A DNA stretch of 64,000 nucleotides, taken from Pontibacter russatus. GTDB taxonomy: Bacteria > Bacteroidota > Bacteroidia > Cytophagales > Hymenobacteraceae. The DNA lies in the NCBI RefSeq assembly GCF_009931655.1, contig NZ_CP047984.1, positions 372,001-436,000 of the forward strand, written 5' to 3'. The position numbers and the translations under genes were made by a program. Below the pieces are notes generated by a model. That model worked only from the letters and a program-made list of their open reading frames with translations. It searched no databases and had not been told where the DNA came from. How positions within the stretch are numbered: the first letter of the stretch is position 1; each line of letters begins with the position of its first letter. Positions 8,795 to 18,300 of this stretch are shown here, in pieces.

Positions 8795-10282
8795 TTACTG
8801 TATCCGCCGCACCGCCAGGGCTATATCGGTTGAAACAGGCACTTGCTTCATTTCAAGAGTGGCACCAGTTGCATGAGTTAGATGCGTCTCGGCGATGATT
8901 TTCCCCTGCAGGGTGTCCCAGTGCGTGACGGCATAAGCGCCTGCCGCCATATCGGGTAACAAGATGTTTACCGCTACGGGCGCTGCCTCTGCGTCCAGGG
9001 TCCTTGATTTTTTGTGTATAGTATCGGTGCGCAGCAGCCACACAACCGCCTGCTGCCGGTCGGCACAGGCAAATACAGCCACGGCTGGCTCGCATCCCTG
9101 CACCGCATTATTCAGGTTCTTCCTCCGAAAATTCTTCCAGTCGATTAGCTGCACGAAACCGGCCAGGCTTTGCTGGGCGCGGCGCATGCCGTGCGTAAGC
9201 GTGTGCGGGTGCCGGTTGGGCCAGCGCATGCCGCCGCCCGCCCCCCCGGAAGCCAGGTGCGCCCATTGCATATGCCGGAAATACTCGTCATCGAAATGCT
9301 CCGGCAAGGTCACACGCCTGTCCTTGAACAGGTGGATGGGGCCGTGCTCGCTGTCGAAGAAGGGCCGGTTGACTTGCAGGTGCCCCAGCGCCTCCCGCAC
9401 CAGCCTACCCGTGACGATGGCCGAATCCACGGTGTTTTTTGGGAAGTTGATGGTGGCGGCATCGTAGAAGTGCGTGCTGGCGAAGTCGAGCTTCGGGTGC
9501 CGGAAAATCACGTCGGCCACCGCCGGGTGCTCGTCCAGCACCGGCCCGTACAGCGACACCGTCTGCGGATGGCTGCGCCCATATAGCCGTTGCTCCGTCT
9601 CCCGCAGGTGGCCACTCAACTCGTCAATAAATTCGGAGAAAACGTCTGTTCTGCCCCCGGCATGGGCCGGGTGTATCTCGTTCCAGAGGTCCCAGGCAAA
9701 CAACACGCCGCTCCCGCCCCAGCGTTCGGCTGCAAAGGTCAACCTGTTCTTGATGGCCCGCAGGGTGTCGGGGCAGAGCAGCCACTCCGAGCGCTTTTTG
9801 CAGGGGCCGCCGTTTTTGTGGTTGTAGGGGTGATTTTTCCACCGGATCCACATCCAGAAGGTGTCGACGGGGGTAAGGAGGATGCGGATGTTGTATTTCG
9901 CGCAAAGCACGAAAAGGTCGTCCCAGAGCCTGACCATGTTCGGTGAGAAGCGGCCTGCAGGTTTCTCAAAATACCGGTGCTCTCCCTGCGCGTACTCCAG
10001 CATCAGCCGCAGGCAGGTAATGCCATGCCCGGCCAGCCAGGCCAGGTGCCCCTCCACCTGCTGCATGTTTTTCCGCCGGAACAGCCCCTCGAAGTCAGGC
10101 CAGGTGATGGCATCGTTCTGCCCGATGGGTGTCCAGTTCTCTCCGTTCTCTGTTATAAAATAAGGCGCATCCGGTGCCACCTGCACCCAAGGCAGGTCCC
10201 GCCCAAGCTGAGGACTGGAGGGCAAACTGCTACCCAGCGCAGCCGCTTTGCCCTCCGCTTTCTTTCTTAATGTCTCTAGCAC
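8795..10282 (-). CDS. GH5-like (clan GH-A) glycoside hydrolase, apparently cytoplasmic
   Basis: A 495-aa (beta/alpha)8-barrel glycosidase-like protein. The acid/base Glu lies in LFAWDLWNEIHP (about 200-211) and the nucleophile candidate in PFFDSEHGPI (about 308-317), the two-glutamate arrangement of clan GH-A (cellulase and mannanase-like). The C-terminal 100 residues look like a small beta-rich domain. There is no signal peptide: the N terminus is Lys/Glu/Ala-rich. That is unusual for a polysaccharide-degrading enzyme and suggests action on an imported or intracellular glycan, or a start problem. Substrate cannot be read from the sequence. It is separated from the PagL-like gene by about 110 bp on the same strand. 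Confidence 0.83.
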   Translation of the reverse strand: MLETLRKKAEGKAAALGSSLPSSPQLGRDLPWVQVAPDAPYFITENGENWTPIGQNDAITWPDFEGLFRRKNMQQVEGHLAWLAGHGITCLRLMLEYAQGEHRYFEKPAGRFSPNMVRLWDDLFVLCAKYNIRILLTPVDTFWMWIRWKNHPYNHKNGGPCKKRSEWLLCPDTLRAIKNRLTFAAERWGGSGVLFAWDLWNEIHPAHAGGRTDVFSEFIDELSGHLRETEQRLYGRSHPQTVSLYGPVLDEHPAVADVIFRHPKLDFASTHFYDAATINFPKNTVDSAIVTGRLVREALGHLQVNRPFFDSEHGPIHLFKDRRVTLPEHFDDEYFRHMQWAHLASGGAGGGMRWPNRHPHTLTHGMRRAQQSLAGFVQLIDWKNFRRKNLNNAVQGCEPAVAVFACADRQQAVVWLLRTDTIHKKSRTLDAEAAPVAVNILLPDMAAGAYAVTHWDTLQGKIIAETHLTHATGATLEMKQVPVSTDIALAVRRIQ

Positions 10283-10531
10283 GCAGTTTTATCTTCTATA
10301 TTCTGGACCTATATGGCTGGCACAAGGGCTATAGCATTGCAGCACCCACCATTGCCAGCTAAAGCAATACGCTATACACCTGTAAAAGTAATGCGAAAAG
10401 TGCCCGAACAGCAGCTTTATTTTGCGGTTGCGGTTTAACCCGGCTATAGAGATATAGCACGCCCCTGCCCTCTCCGTAGCCAGGAAAAATCAGGTAGAAG
10501 CGCAGCAGATGAGCACTTACACACTATTATA

Positions 10532-10609
10532 GTCCAGTCTTCTATATATAACCTCTGGCAGCCGTCACAAATGCGGACTGTGAGGTTGGTTATATATAAG
10601 TAACTGGAC
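10532..10609. repeat. long imperfect inverted repeat (hairpin)
   Basis: Outer arms GTCCAGT (10532-10538) and ACTGGAC (10603-10609) and inner arms TATATATAACC (10543-10553) and GGTTATATATA (10588-10598) pair perfectly. They are separated by symmetric 4-nt internal loops (CTTC and AGTA), with a 34-nt apical loop. The shape resembles a small MITE or a structured RNA; no poly-T tail follows. Confidence 0.65.
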
Positions 10610-10656
10610 AGGATCAGTCTGGTGTACAAACAGCTCCAGTCTTTTTGAAAGCGGAT

Positions 10657-10751
10657 CATCCCGAACTTAATTTAGCAGGACTTGGAGGAAGAGAGCCCTT
10701 ATCCCCTGATGTTAAGCACTTGCGGCTTTCCCACAAGGTCCTTTCAGGATG
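10657..10751. repeat. dispersed repeat, copy A
   Basis: This 95-bp sequence begins CATCCCGAACTT and ends CCTTTCAGGATG, so its ends are imperfect inverted repeats (CATCC[CT]GAA). It aligns with 13333-13412 over both ends and several internal blocks, notably GGCTT[TG]CCCACAAG followed by CCTTTCAGGATG, with length differences in the middle. It looks like a small non-autonomous repeat element. Confidence 0.6.
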
Positions 10752-11006
10752 ACATTACAGGAGTCTGTGCTTATAATAAGGCTGGCGATTACTGCGCAAG
10801 CGACTGTAAACGCTCCCTTTGAAGCGCATTTATATATGAAGCCAATGGCCGAAAAGACGTCTGAGAATTGTCTGGTTACTTGTAACAAGGCAAAGAGTAG
10901 CGGTGGACAGGCAGTAACATTATGCCTGGGCGAACCGTTTCAGAGCTTCGGCAGCGGTGCCTATAGAGGCAAAAGCCGGAACTTTATATATAAACTGACA
11001 ACAGAG

Positions 11007-11480
11007 ATGAACTCAACCCCTGACACTGATGCCCTTGTTCGGAGCCAGCTTGTAGAATTGCTGCAGGGCGGCTTCGCTCCCAATGTTATCCTGCTGCGCG
11101 AATTCGACTACCAAAAAGCAGGCGTAATACTGGACGGCCTGCACTTCTCTGCCTGGGTGCTGCTCGGCCACATGCAGGCCCGGCAGCGCACGCTGCTGCA
11201 CTTCATGAAACACCCGGAAGAAAATACGGATATATGGCCGGACGCGCACTGGCCGGAAAACCACGTGCCGCAGAGCGCGCAGGAATGGAACAGCGCCATC
11301 GACAGCTTCGAAAGCGAACTGGCCGAGGTAATTGCGCTGGTGCAAAATCCGGAAACAGATTTATTTAAAGTCCAGGCCAACGGCAAAACCATCTCCTGGG
11401 CCACCCTAACGCTGCTGCACCACAACGGCTACCACATTGGCCAGCTTAAAACGGTGGGGCGGCAACTGGGCGTCTGGTAG
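11007..11480 (+). CDS. DinB-family (DfsB-like) four-helix protein
   Basis: A 157-aa predicted four-helix bundle of the DinB/DfsB superfamily. Three spaced His residues typical of the metal site can be seen: His in DGLHFSAWVLLGHMQARQ and the pair in LLHHNGYHIGQLKTVGRQLG near the C terminus, the latter being the most characteristic part of the family. Members include thiol (bacillithiol or mycothiol) S-transferases and damage-induced proteins of unknown role. The start at 11007 fits the family N terminus; the frame stays open for 86 more codons upstream, but that part overlaps a repeat and resembles nothing. It converges on the sulfotransferase gene with only 4 bp between the two stops. Confidence 0.85.
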   Translation: MNSTPDTDALVRSQLVELLQGGFAPNVILLREFDYQKAGVILDGLHFSAWVLLGHMQARQRTLLHFMKHPEENTDIWPDAHWPENHVPQSAQEWNSAIDSFESELAEVIALVQNPETDLFKVQANGKTISWATLTLLHHNGYHIGQLKTVGRQLGVW

Positions 11481-11484
11481 AACC

Positions 11485-12381
11485 TCAGTACTGGTACATC
11501 GGCTGCTGTGAGGCGATGATTTCCTGCTTCAGCCGCTCAAAATCCCCGTGCGGCAATTGGTTGCAGTAGGTCATCGGCTCGTTCGGACCGGAGGGATAAT
11601 TCAGGAAGCGGATCAGCGGACCGGCTATGATGTCGGCTTTCGCAGCCTGCTCCTCCGTTAGCTGGTCCATCCAGTAGCCAGACTGCCCTTTTTTGAGGTG
11701 CTTCGGGTTTTTCTTTCTGAGAGTGTCGAAGCGCACCGCCTCCTGCAGCGCCACCCGCTGCGCCTCGCTCATATCAACACCCAAATAAGCCAGCAGCCGC
11801 GCCAGCTCCTCCTGGAAATCGAGCAGAAAGCCCTCGTAAAAGCAGATATGGATGTTGTGCTGCCGGCTCAGGCGCAGGTGGTCGTACACGTGCCACACCC
11901 ATTCCAGCAGCAGCTGCTCAAAGTTTTTCTCCAGGAAACGCTTCGCATCCCGCTCCTCCTGCGGATAATACTTCAGCATATAATCCGAGGTATAATATTT
12001 GGAGGCCGAGATGGCCCGGTCACGCGGGTCGCGCACGATGTATACTTTCTTGTCCACCAGACTCAGCAGTTGAGGGCTTCGCTTGCAGATGGGCGAGTGC
12101 GTCCATATATGGCCGGTCCGGGATAGATAGGCCTCGATGTCCTCCACCGGCATCCTGAAAATGCTGCTGATGCGGTAGCTGTACTGCAGGTCGGTTATGT
12201 CGAGCACGTCGATGCTGGCCTGGCTCGGGTAGTTCAGGTCCCAGGTTCTGGCCAGCTCATATATAGGCTGCCGCTGGATGAAGCTTTGGGGAGGCTGGCC
12301 GGTTTGGGTGAGGATGTGCTGGATGATCTGGTACAGCCAGAAGTTGCCGCACTTGGGTGCTCCGCCTTGCAGGATTTTCAT
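11485..12381 (-). CDS. PAPS-dependent sulfotransferase
   Basis: A 298-aa sulfotransferase. The N terminus MKILQGGAPKCGNFWLYQII carries the 5'-phosphosulfate binding loop (a variant of PKSGTTW, with Cys-Gly-Asn in place of Ser-Gly-Thr). VYIVRDPRDRAISASKYY near residues 120-137 is the 3'-phosphate binding motif. A late KKGQSGYW segment matches the C-terminal cofactor loop (K-x-G-x-x-G-x-W). It would transfer sulfate from PAPS to an unknown acceptor such as a glycan, lipid or small molecule. It is divergently arranged with an APS kinase, which makes PAPS, about 120 bp away, so the two form a compact sulfation unit. The frame is open much further upstream, but that region is the antisense of the APS kinase; the start at 12381 (or 12408) is clearly better. 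Confidence 0.9.
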   Translation of the reverse strand: MKILQGGAPKCGNFWLYQIIQHILTQTGQPPQSFIQRQPIYELARTWDLNYPSQASIDVLDITDLQYSYRISSIFRMPVEDIEAYLSRTGHIWTHSPICKRSPQLLSLVDKKVYIVRDPRDRAISASKYYTSDYMLKYYPQEERDAKRFLEKNFEQLLLEWVWHVYDHLRLSRQHNIHICFYEGFLLDFQEELARLLAYLGVDMSEAQRVALQEAVRFDTLRKKNPKHLKKGQSGYWMDQLTEEQAAKADIIAGPLIRFLNYPSGPNEPMTYCNQLPHGDFERLKQEIIASQQPMYQY

Positions 12382-12501
12382 GCTTTGATTTGTTGTTTCT
12401 GAATGCATCCTGACGGAAGGCAGCTGCCAAAGGTTTTGCAAATGGGTAACTTGTATCGTGCTTTCCCGGTACAAGGTGTGACAATAAACCCGCAGCGGCA
12501 C

Positions 12502-13137
12502 ATGCAAATTCGCAAAGAACCGAAGAACCACCTCTACCCCTTCCACTCCAAAATAAGCGCCACCCAGCGGCAGGACATGCTGCAGCAGGAACCCCGGCTT
12601 GTCTGGCTCACCGGCCTGTCGGGCTCCGGCAAAAGCACGCTGGCCCTGCGCCTCGAGCACTACCTGTTTCACAAAGGCTACAAGGTGTACCTGCTGGACG
12701 GCGACAACGTGCGCAGCGGGCTGAACAGCGACCTGGGCTTCAGCGCGGAGGACCGCCGGGAGAACGTGCGGCGCGTGAGCGAGGTGGCGCGGCTGATGCT
12801 GGACGCGGGCCTGGTGGTTATATGCGCGTTTATATCTCCCTACGCGGAAGAAAGGGAGCTGGCCAGAAAAACGGTCGGGGCTGACAGGTTCACGGAGGTA
12901 TATATAAACTGCCCGCTGCACGTCTGCGAGCAGCGCGACACCAAAGGCTTGTATGCCAAGGCAAGACAAGGGCTGATTCCGGATTTCACGGGTGTCAGCG
13001 CGCCCTACGAGGCTCCGGCGGAGCCGGATGTGGAGGTGCAAACGGCAGAAGAATCTATCGAAGACTCGCTGTGCAGACTGATCGGGTTTGTGGAGCCGCG
13101 GCTGGTGGTGCGGCGGGAAAGCACCGTCAATTGCTGA
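12502..13137 (+). CDS. cysC: adenylylsulfate kinase (APS kinase)
   Basis: A 211-aa APS kinase making PAPS from APS and ATP. The Walker A loop is in LTGLSGSGKSTLA (about 35-48), followed by the APS-binding DGDNVRSGLNSDLGFS and the RRENVRRVSEVARLM helix. ICAFISPYAEER and CEQRDTKGLYAKARQGLI contain the lid residues, and DFTGVSAPYEAP closes the active site. Length fits the stand-alone enzyme. No ATP sulfurylase gene is nearby, so APS must come from elsewhere. It is divergent from a sulfotransferase, which suggests PAPS is made here for sulfation, not for sulfate assimilation. Start set at 12502 (MQIRKE), since the 33 upstream codons are not family-like and overlap the divergent promoter region. 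Confidence 0.94.
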   Translation: MQIRKEPKNHLYPFHSKISATQRQDMLQQEPRLVWLTGLSGSGKSTLALRLEHYLFHKGYKVYLLDGDNVRSGLNSDLGFSAEDRRENVRRVSEVARLMLDAGLVVICAFISPYAEERELARKTVGADRFTEVYINCPLHVCEQRDTKGLYAKARQGLIPDFTGVSAPYEAPAEPDVEVQTAEESIEDSLCRLIGFVEPRLVVRRESTVNC

Positions 13138-13223
13138 TACATCACAATCTACTGATCACTCAACCGCCTATCCCTAAGGCAAGCTTTTTAGAAGATAGCG
13201 ACTGCGCCGGGTGTGGAGGGTAG

Positions 13224-13268
13224 AGGCAGAAGCGGCAGCGGGTATATGCACCGCTGCCGCTTCTGCCT
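13224..13268. terminator. 18-bp perfect hairpin downstream of cysC
   Basis: Arms 13224-13241 (AGGCAGAAGCGGCAGCGG) and 13251-13268 are exact reverse complements around a 9-nt loop. The hairpin lies about 90 bp after the APS kinase stop and is very GC-rich. It lacks a T-tract, so it may act as a bidirectional terminator between convergent genes or as an RNA-stabilising structure. Confidence 0.55.
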
Positions 13269-13332
13269 ATATATAAATATGAGTACGCTATTAGTTTAAA
13301 GCATAAAAATAACAATCCTTCTGGAAGTGGCA

Positions 13333-13412
13333 CATCCCGAACTTGATTCGGGGAAACTTGGTGGAAGGAAGTTTAAGCTGACGCGGCTTGCCCACAAGAG
13401 CCTTTCAGGATG
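13333..13412. repeat. dispersed repeat, copy B
   Basis: An 80-bp relative of 10657-10751. It starts CATCCCGAACTTGATTCGGGG and ends CCTTTCAGGATG, with the shared block CGGCTTGCCCACAAG. Terminal CATCC[CT]GAA sequences are inverted with respect to each other. A shortened third relative may lie at 23922. Confidence 0.6.
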
Positions 13413-13491
13413 CCAAAAAAGCATGCGTTAATTCTGGTATCATACTTATGAAGAAGGAAGCTGGCATGCTGCTGATTTCCTTCTTCGGGGT

Positions 13492-14883
13492 CTACTTTTT
13501 CCCTTTTTGTGGCGCCTTGTAATCTTTTTCCACGTCATCCAGCAGCAGCACCCAGTCGTTGCCGGGGCCGCTGGTGGGCGGCGTGAAAGTGCGGGTGCCG
13601 GTGTTCTTGAACTCGCCGATGAAGGTGGTGGTGCCGGTGCGCGGGTCATACCAGGAGGCATTTACTTTTTTGCCGGAGATGATGCCCATGTTCACTTCTA
13701 TCGGCTTGCCCGCGGTGGTATATATAAAAGCATAGTCGTCGCCCCGCGTGGCCTGAATCCGCTCCGTGCCTTCATATGCCTTCTGCACCAGCGTCTGATC
13801 GGGCACCCGCTTCAGAATGGGCCGTGAGGTTATCAGGTTTTTCACGTGCGTCATCTGGCGGGCTCCCGGCAGGTCAAGCGATTTTTTCCAGGTCATCGTC
13901 GGGCCGTTGATGCCTTCCCGGTTGGTGTCGTGCATCTGCCAGATGTTGTGGCAGCCGTAGGTATGGCCGTGGGCCCCGGCAAACAGGTCCTGGTAGGCGG
14001 AGCGGCGCACGTCCCAGGCCTCGGTATATCCCTTCTCCTTTGCATTGAAACACATTGGGTGCTCCTCGTAGATAGGCTCTCCGTCCATGGTGGGCTTGGT
14101 GGGCTTCAGGTTGTAGTCGTGCGTAATTTTGTCGTACACGTTTGCATCGCGGCAATGGCCCGTCTGGAACATATTGAAATCCAGCCACGCGTCGTTGTGG
14201 AACCAGGTGGAGGAGCCGCCCCCCTCTTTGGGCTGCGGGTGAAACGTCATCATCACTTTGCCCGGGTCCCCGTCGCCAGCTCCGGCCACAATGCCCTCGG
14301 CCATGGCCCGCCAGATGGCCTCGTCCTGCTCGTGGCGCGGCAGGCGGTCGCCGCCCAGTATCCAGATGATGGGCTTGTCTTTGTAGCGGCGCCCGATGTA
14401 CGCACCATAAACCTTCGCATTCGCCGGGTTGAAAATCTCCGGCCCCACGCCCCACGAATTTTTGAAAACCTTGTCGCCCCAGGTGGGCAGCATGCCAATG
14501 GTCAGCCCCAGTTCTTCGGCCTTGTCCACGATATAGTCCACGTGCCGGAAGTAGGCATCGTTGGGTTGGGTGGGGTCTTCGTTGTGCAGCGGCAGATCGC
14601 CGTAAGGGTTGGGGTCGCGCAGGCCGTTTAGTTCTGCCAGTGCCACGGCCTGTATCACCGTGAAGCCCTTATCGGCGCGGTCTTTCAGGTAAAGGTCCGC
14701 CTCCTCGCGGTTCAGGCGGTGAAACAGTTCCCAGGCCGTGTCGCCGAGGTAGAAAAAGGGCGTGCCGTCCGCCTTCACCAGGTAGCGCTGGTTGTCGCTC
14801 ACGCGCAAATGTTGCGCCTCCGTCGCGAAGGCAGCGCACAGAAAAGCTGCCATCAGGCATAGCATATACCACTTTGGAATCAT
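13492..14883 (-). CDS. GH140-like apiosidase (DUF4038 family) glycoside hydrolase, secreted
   Basis: A 463-aa exported enzyme. The start at 14883 gives a clean signal peptide (hydrophobic core about 6-19, cleavage near ATEA). The N-terminal DUF4038 domain opens with RYLVKADGTPFFYLGDTAWELFHR, the hallmark of GH140 apiosidases of rhamnogalacturonan-II breakdown. Candidate catalytic acids lie in WILGGDRL and TMDGEPIYEE. A C-terminal beta-sandwich (about 365-455, NASWYDPRTGT) matches the putative collagen-binding or C-terminal domain found in this family. It would cleave apiose-like or related side chains of plant glycans. It stands alone on the minus strand. Family fairly sure, exact substrate inferred. 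Confidence 0.86.
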   Translation of the reverse strand: MIPKWYMLCLMAAFLCAAFATEAQHLRVSDNQRYLVKADGTPFFYLGDTAWELFHRLNREEADLYLKDRADKGFTVIQAVALAELNGLRDPNPYGDLPLHNEDPTQPNDAYFRHVDYIVDKAEELGLTIGMLPTWGDKVFKNSWGVGPEIFNPANAKVYGAYIGRRYKDKPIIWILGGDRLPRHEQDEAIWRAMAEGIVAGAGDGDPGKVMMTFHPQPKEGGGSSTWFHNDAWLDFNMFQTGHCRDANVYDKITHDYNLKPTKPTMDGEPIYEEHPMCFNAKEKGYTEAWDVRRSAYQDLFAGAHGHTYGCHNIWQMHDTNREGINGPTMTWKKSLDLPGARQMTHVKNLITSRPILKRVPDQTLVQKAYEGTERIQATRGDDYAFIYTTAGKPIEVNMGIISGKKVNASWYDPRTGTTTFIGEFKNTGTRTFTPPTSGPGNDWVLLLDDVEKDYKAPQKGKK

Positions 14884-15359
14884 ATATAGATTTATTGTTT
14901 TAGGATTTGCTATATGAACAGCCCGCCTTTTAGCTATATAGCCTCTGGCAGGGTGTCCCAAAAGCTATAGGAGCCTTTGGGAAGTTACGGTTATACAGGC
15001 TCAGACACCGGCTGCATCAGAAACAATATACTTAATTCAGCGCAAGTCTCCTTCTTTTTGAAGAGTCGCATCCGATTTTCACCACTTGCTGTGCTGATGG
15101 CACACAATCAGGCTGCTGCTGAGCCTTGAATGGCCTGCAAAAAAAATTGCACAGATTTAAAGCATCCTGTAACTCCTCTTCCTATTTAACCGTAAACAGG
15201 AATGGCTAAAAGTTGAAAAGTGATTTTCAATATAAAAACGAAGGCTCTCCATCTGTGGGAGCCTTCGTTTTTATTTTCTTTTTTCCTGTGTTATCCTGCC
15301 TGCCTCGGGCTGCAGCAAGAAGCGCACTGGCAAACAATATTAGGACGCCCCTCCTATTG
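14884..15359. other. intergenic region between two minus-strand genes
   Basis: About 475 bp holding the upstream region of the GH140-like gene on its left and a strong terminator for the CheB/CheR kinase on its right (15234-15273). The middle is AT-rich with scattered TATATA words. No gene or RNA recognised. Confidence 0.5.
15234..15273 (-). terminator. strong bidirectional intrinsic terminator
   Basis: A 14-bp perfect stem: AAAAACGAAGGCTC at 15234-15247 and its reverse complement at 15259-15272, around an 11-nt loop. It has A/T tracts on both sides, so on either strand the hairpin ends in a run of T. It lies about 90 bp past the stop of the CheB-CheR-kinase gene and should end the phytochrome/kinase operon. 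Confidence 0.85.
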
Positions 15360-18300
15360 CTAAGCCCGCTCCTTTTTGGTTTTCCCCTTCTCCGCCTGGA
15401 AATAGAGATTGAAAGTGGTGCCTTTTCCTTCCTCGCTCTCCACCTTTATCCTACCGCCAGAATTATCCATGATGCGCTTGACTATATACAGGCCCATGCC
15501 GGTGCCGTCTACGTGCGAATGGAAGCGCTTGAAAAGCGTAAAAATTTTGGATAGGTTGTCTTCGCTCATGCCCAGGCCGTTGTCCTGCACTGTGAGGACG
15601 ATCTGCTTTCCTTCCCGCTTCGTCTGGATGCGTATATGCGGCGGCCGCTCCGGGCTGCGGTAGTTAATAGCGTTCAGCACCAGGTTGTAGAGAATGCTGT
15701 AGAGATTCTTCCGGGAGAAGCTGATGCGGGGCGCCTCCTCAAAATTGACATCGAGGGAGGCCCCTGACGATTTGATATGATCCTGTATGTTGAGCTTCAC
15801 ATTGCCCAGCACCTCCTCAAAGAGGACCGGCTCCGCCTTCCCATCCACATCCCGCTGCACCTTGGCGATGTCTGTCAGGTCCTTAATCACGTTTTTGAAG
15901 CGGCTGATGGAGCCCTTTACCATGTCAAACAAGGGCTCTGTGGGCGTGCCCGGCAGCGGCCCCGCCTCCTCTATCTGGTCCTCCAGCAGCAGCACCAGGC
16001 CTTCGATGTTGGCCACCGGGGCCTTCAAATCGTGCGAGGCGGTATATACAAACGTGTCGAGGTCGGCATTCACGCGGAGCAGGTGCTCGTTGGTGCGCTG
16101 CAGTTTCTCCTGCGTGGCCCGCAGGTCCGAGAGGTCGATGAAAGAGCCCAGCACGCGGTACGGGATGCCGTACTCGTTGTGCATGATGTAGGCCCTGTTC
16201 GACACGTAGGCGTAGGAGCCGTTGGCACGGGCGATGCGGTACTCACAAGTCCACTGATCTTTGCCGTAGTTGATGGCGTTGTTGATGCCCTTCATCGTCT
16301 CCTCGCGATCCTCCGGGTGTACTTTCTCAAACCAGCCCTGCACCCCCTTTCCCATATCGACAGCCTGATAGCCTAGGATGGCGCCCAGGCTGTCGCTCCA
16401 CCAGAGTTCATTGCTTACCAGGTTCCAGTCCCAGACCACGTCGTTTGTCGCCATCGACACCATCCTGAAGCGTTCTTCGCTGGCAGCCAGCTCCTTTGTG
16501 CGCTCCTCCACGCGGCGCTCCAGTTCATCGTTCAGCTTAATCAGGTTTTCCTCCGCTTTCTTCAGCTCCTCGTAAGCCAGCAGCATTTTTTCCTCGCTGT
16601 TTTTCTTCTCTGTGATGTCGGCCATCGTCACTGTCAGGCCGTCTCCCATCTTCACGGCAGCAACTTCGTACCATGCCCTCTGCCCGTTTATGTGCAGCTG
16701 CTGCTCTATATGCAGGGGCTGCCCCGTCTCCACCACCTGCTGGAACTTCTTCAGCAGGCCACTCTTCTTCAGGAAGCCCATCTCCTGTTGCATGCCTGAG
16801 CCAAAAAGCTCGGCATAGGGCTTCCCGATGAGTTCTTCCGCACGGCGGTTCAACAGGCTCCAGTTGAAATCGATGATTGCCTGCTGCTCGTCCCGCACCG
16901 CCACAAAAGCCATGATGCTGCTCAGGGAGCTGTTGAGCACCCCCTGCACCACGTTGGTGAGCGTCTTAAGCGTTGTAATGTCCACAAACGACAGCACCAC
17001 CCCATCCTTGTTGCCGTCGCGCTTCAGGTAGGGGATAATGCGCATGAGGTAATACCTTCCCTCCTTCGTTTCCACCTCCTGTTCCACTTCGGTGGAGGTG
17101 TTGTTGACCTGCTGGATGTCTTCCATCAGGCGGTGATAACTCAGGTTGTGCGACAAGTGATGTATGGGCCTGCCGACATCCCCATCGATGATGTTGATGA
17201 TGTGCTTGACGACGGGCGTGAACTTTCGGATAACGAGGTGGTGGTCCACGAAAAGCTGCCCGATGTTGGAGCTCCGTATATAGTTGTCGAGGTCCTCGTT
17301 CAGCTCCTGCAGTTCCTTTATCTTCAGCTGGTGCTCCGAGTTCACGGTGTGCAGCTCCTCGTTCAGCGACTGCATCTCCTCATTGGAACTTTGCAGCTCC
17401 TCGTTGCTCGACATCAGCTCCTCGTTGCTGGATTGTAGTTCCTCGTTGGCAGTGCTCAGGTCCTGCACCGTCAGATGGAGGCTCTCACGGGCCTCCTTCA
17501 GTTCCAGTTCCAAGGCGGCCAGCTGCTGGTAAAAATCCGCCTCCGATACCGTGGCCGCGTCAGCGGCTTTGAAAGGCGTGCTGGCTTGGCTCTGCTCCTG
17601 CAGCAACACCAGTACCACCCGCGGCAGGTTTGCCTCCGTCGGAACAGGCTTCATCGACATGTGTACCAGCAGCTCCTTTCCATTGATTTTAACGGCCACC
17701 GGACGCACCAGCACTTTCCTGTTTTGCTTCAGCGCCTTCCGGATACCCACGCTCAGCGACACGGCAAGTTCCCCGGTCACCATCTTCAGCAGGTTGAAGT
17801 GCAGTCGCTTGTCCGGGAACTTCAGAAAGCGGTTAATGTCGCCGATGCCGTGCAGGAGTTGGTAATGCTCGTCAACGTACAGCCCGGTCACTCTGAAATC
17901 CTCGGTAACGGCATCCATGAAGAAGTCGTGATACTGCCCTACAGGCGTTGCCTTTGGGGCACCTGCCCGGCTAGGCGCTGTAATGGCGGGCGTATAGTCT
18001 GAGATGCCGTAGTGCTGCCGGGCGCCATTGCTCTCCTTTATCTTGCGGAACAGCTTCCATTTCCGGTTCTCCTCTGAGAAGACGCTCTTCAGCTCACCGA
18101 TGTGCTCACTGGGTCCCAGCAGCAGGTATCCCTGCATGTTGAGGGCGTAGGGGAAGAGGGACAGTACTTTCTGCTGCAGTGCGGGGTTCAGGTAGATGAG
18201 CATGTTGCGGCACGTGATCAGATCGATGCGGCTGAAGGGCGGGTCCTTCTGCAAGTCGTGCTGCGCGAAAATCACCAGCTTCCGTATCTCCTCGCTCACC

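Larger units (their letters stand above)
10283..11006. other. intergenic region with large hairpin and repeat copy
   Basis: More than 700 bp with no gene I can support. It contains the 78-bp inverted repeat at 10532-10609 and a copy of a dispersed repeat at 10657-10751. An 86-codon open extension upstream of the DinB-family gene starts within the end of that repeat and has no recognisable content, so it is treated as non-coding. Confidence 0.55.
13138..13491. other. intergenic region with hairpin and repeat
   Basis: About 350 bp between two convergent genes. It holds an 18-bp perfect hairpin (13224-13268), a TATATATA run, and a copy of the dispersed repeat (13333-13412). No coding potential seen. 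Confidence 0.55.

Noticed and set aside
10749..11006. 86-codon N-terminal extension of the DinB-family protein
   Set aside because: It starts in the end of a repeat, resembles no protein family, and the ATG at 11007 fits the family.
12382..13041. Upstream extension of the sulfotransferase frame (518 aa in total) on the minus strand
   Set aside because: This part is antisense to the well-supported APS kinase gene and shows no domain. The sulfotransferase start motif lies at 12381.
17290..17470. Short tandem repeats encoding SSNEEL-type units, considered as a DNA repeat or CRISPR-like array
   Set aside because: They are in-frame coiled-coil repeats of the CheB-CheR kinase, common in that family; there are no spacers.
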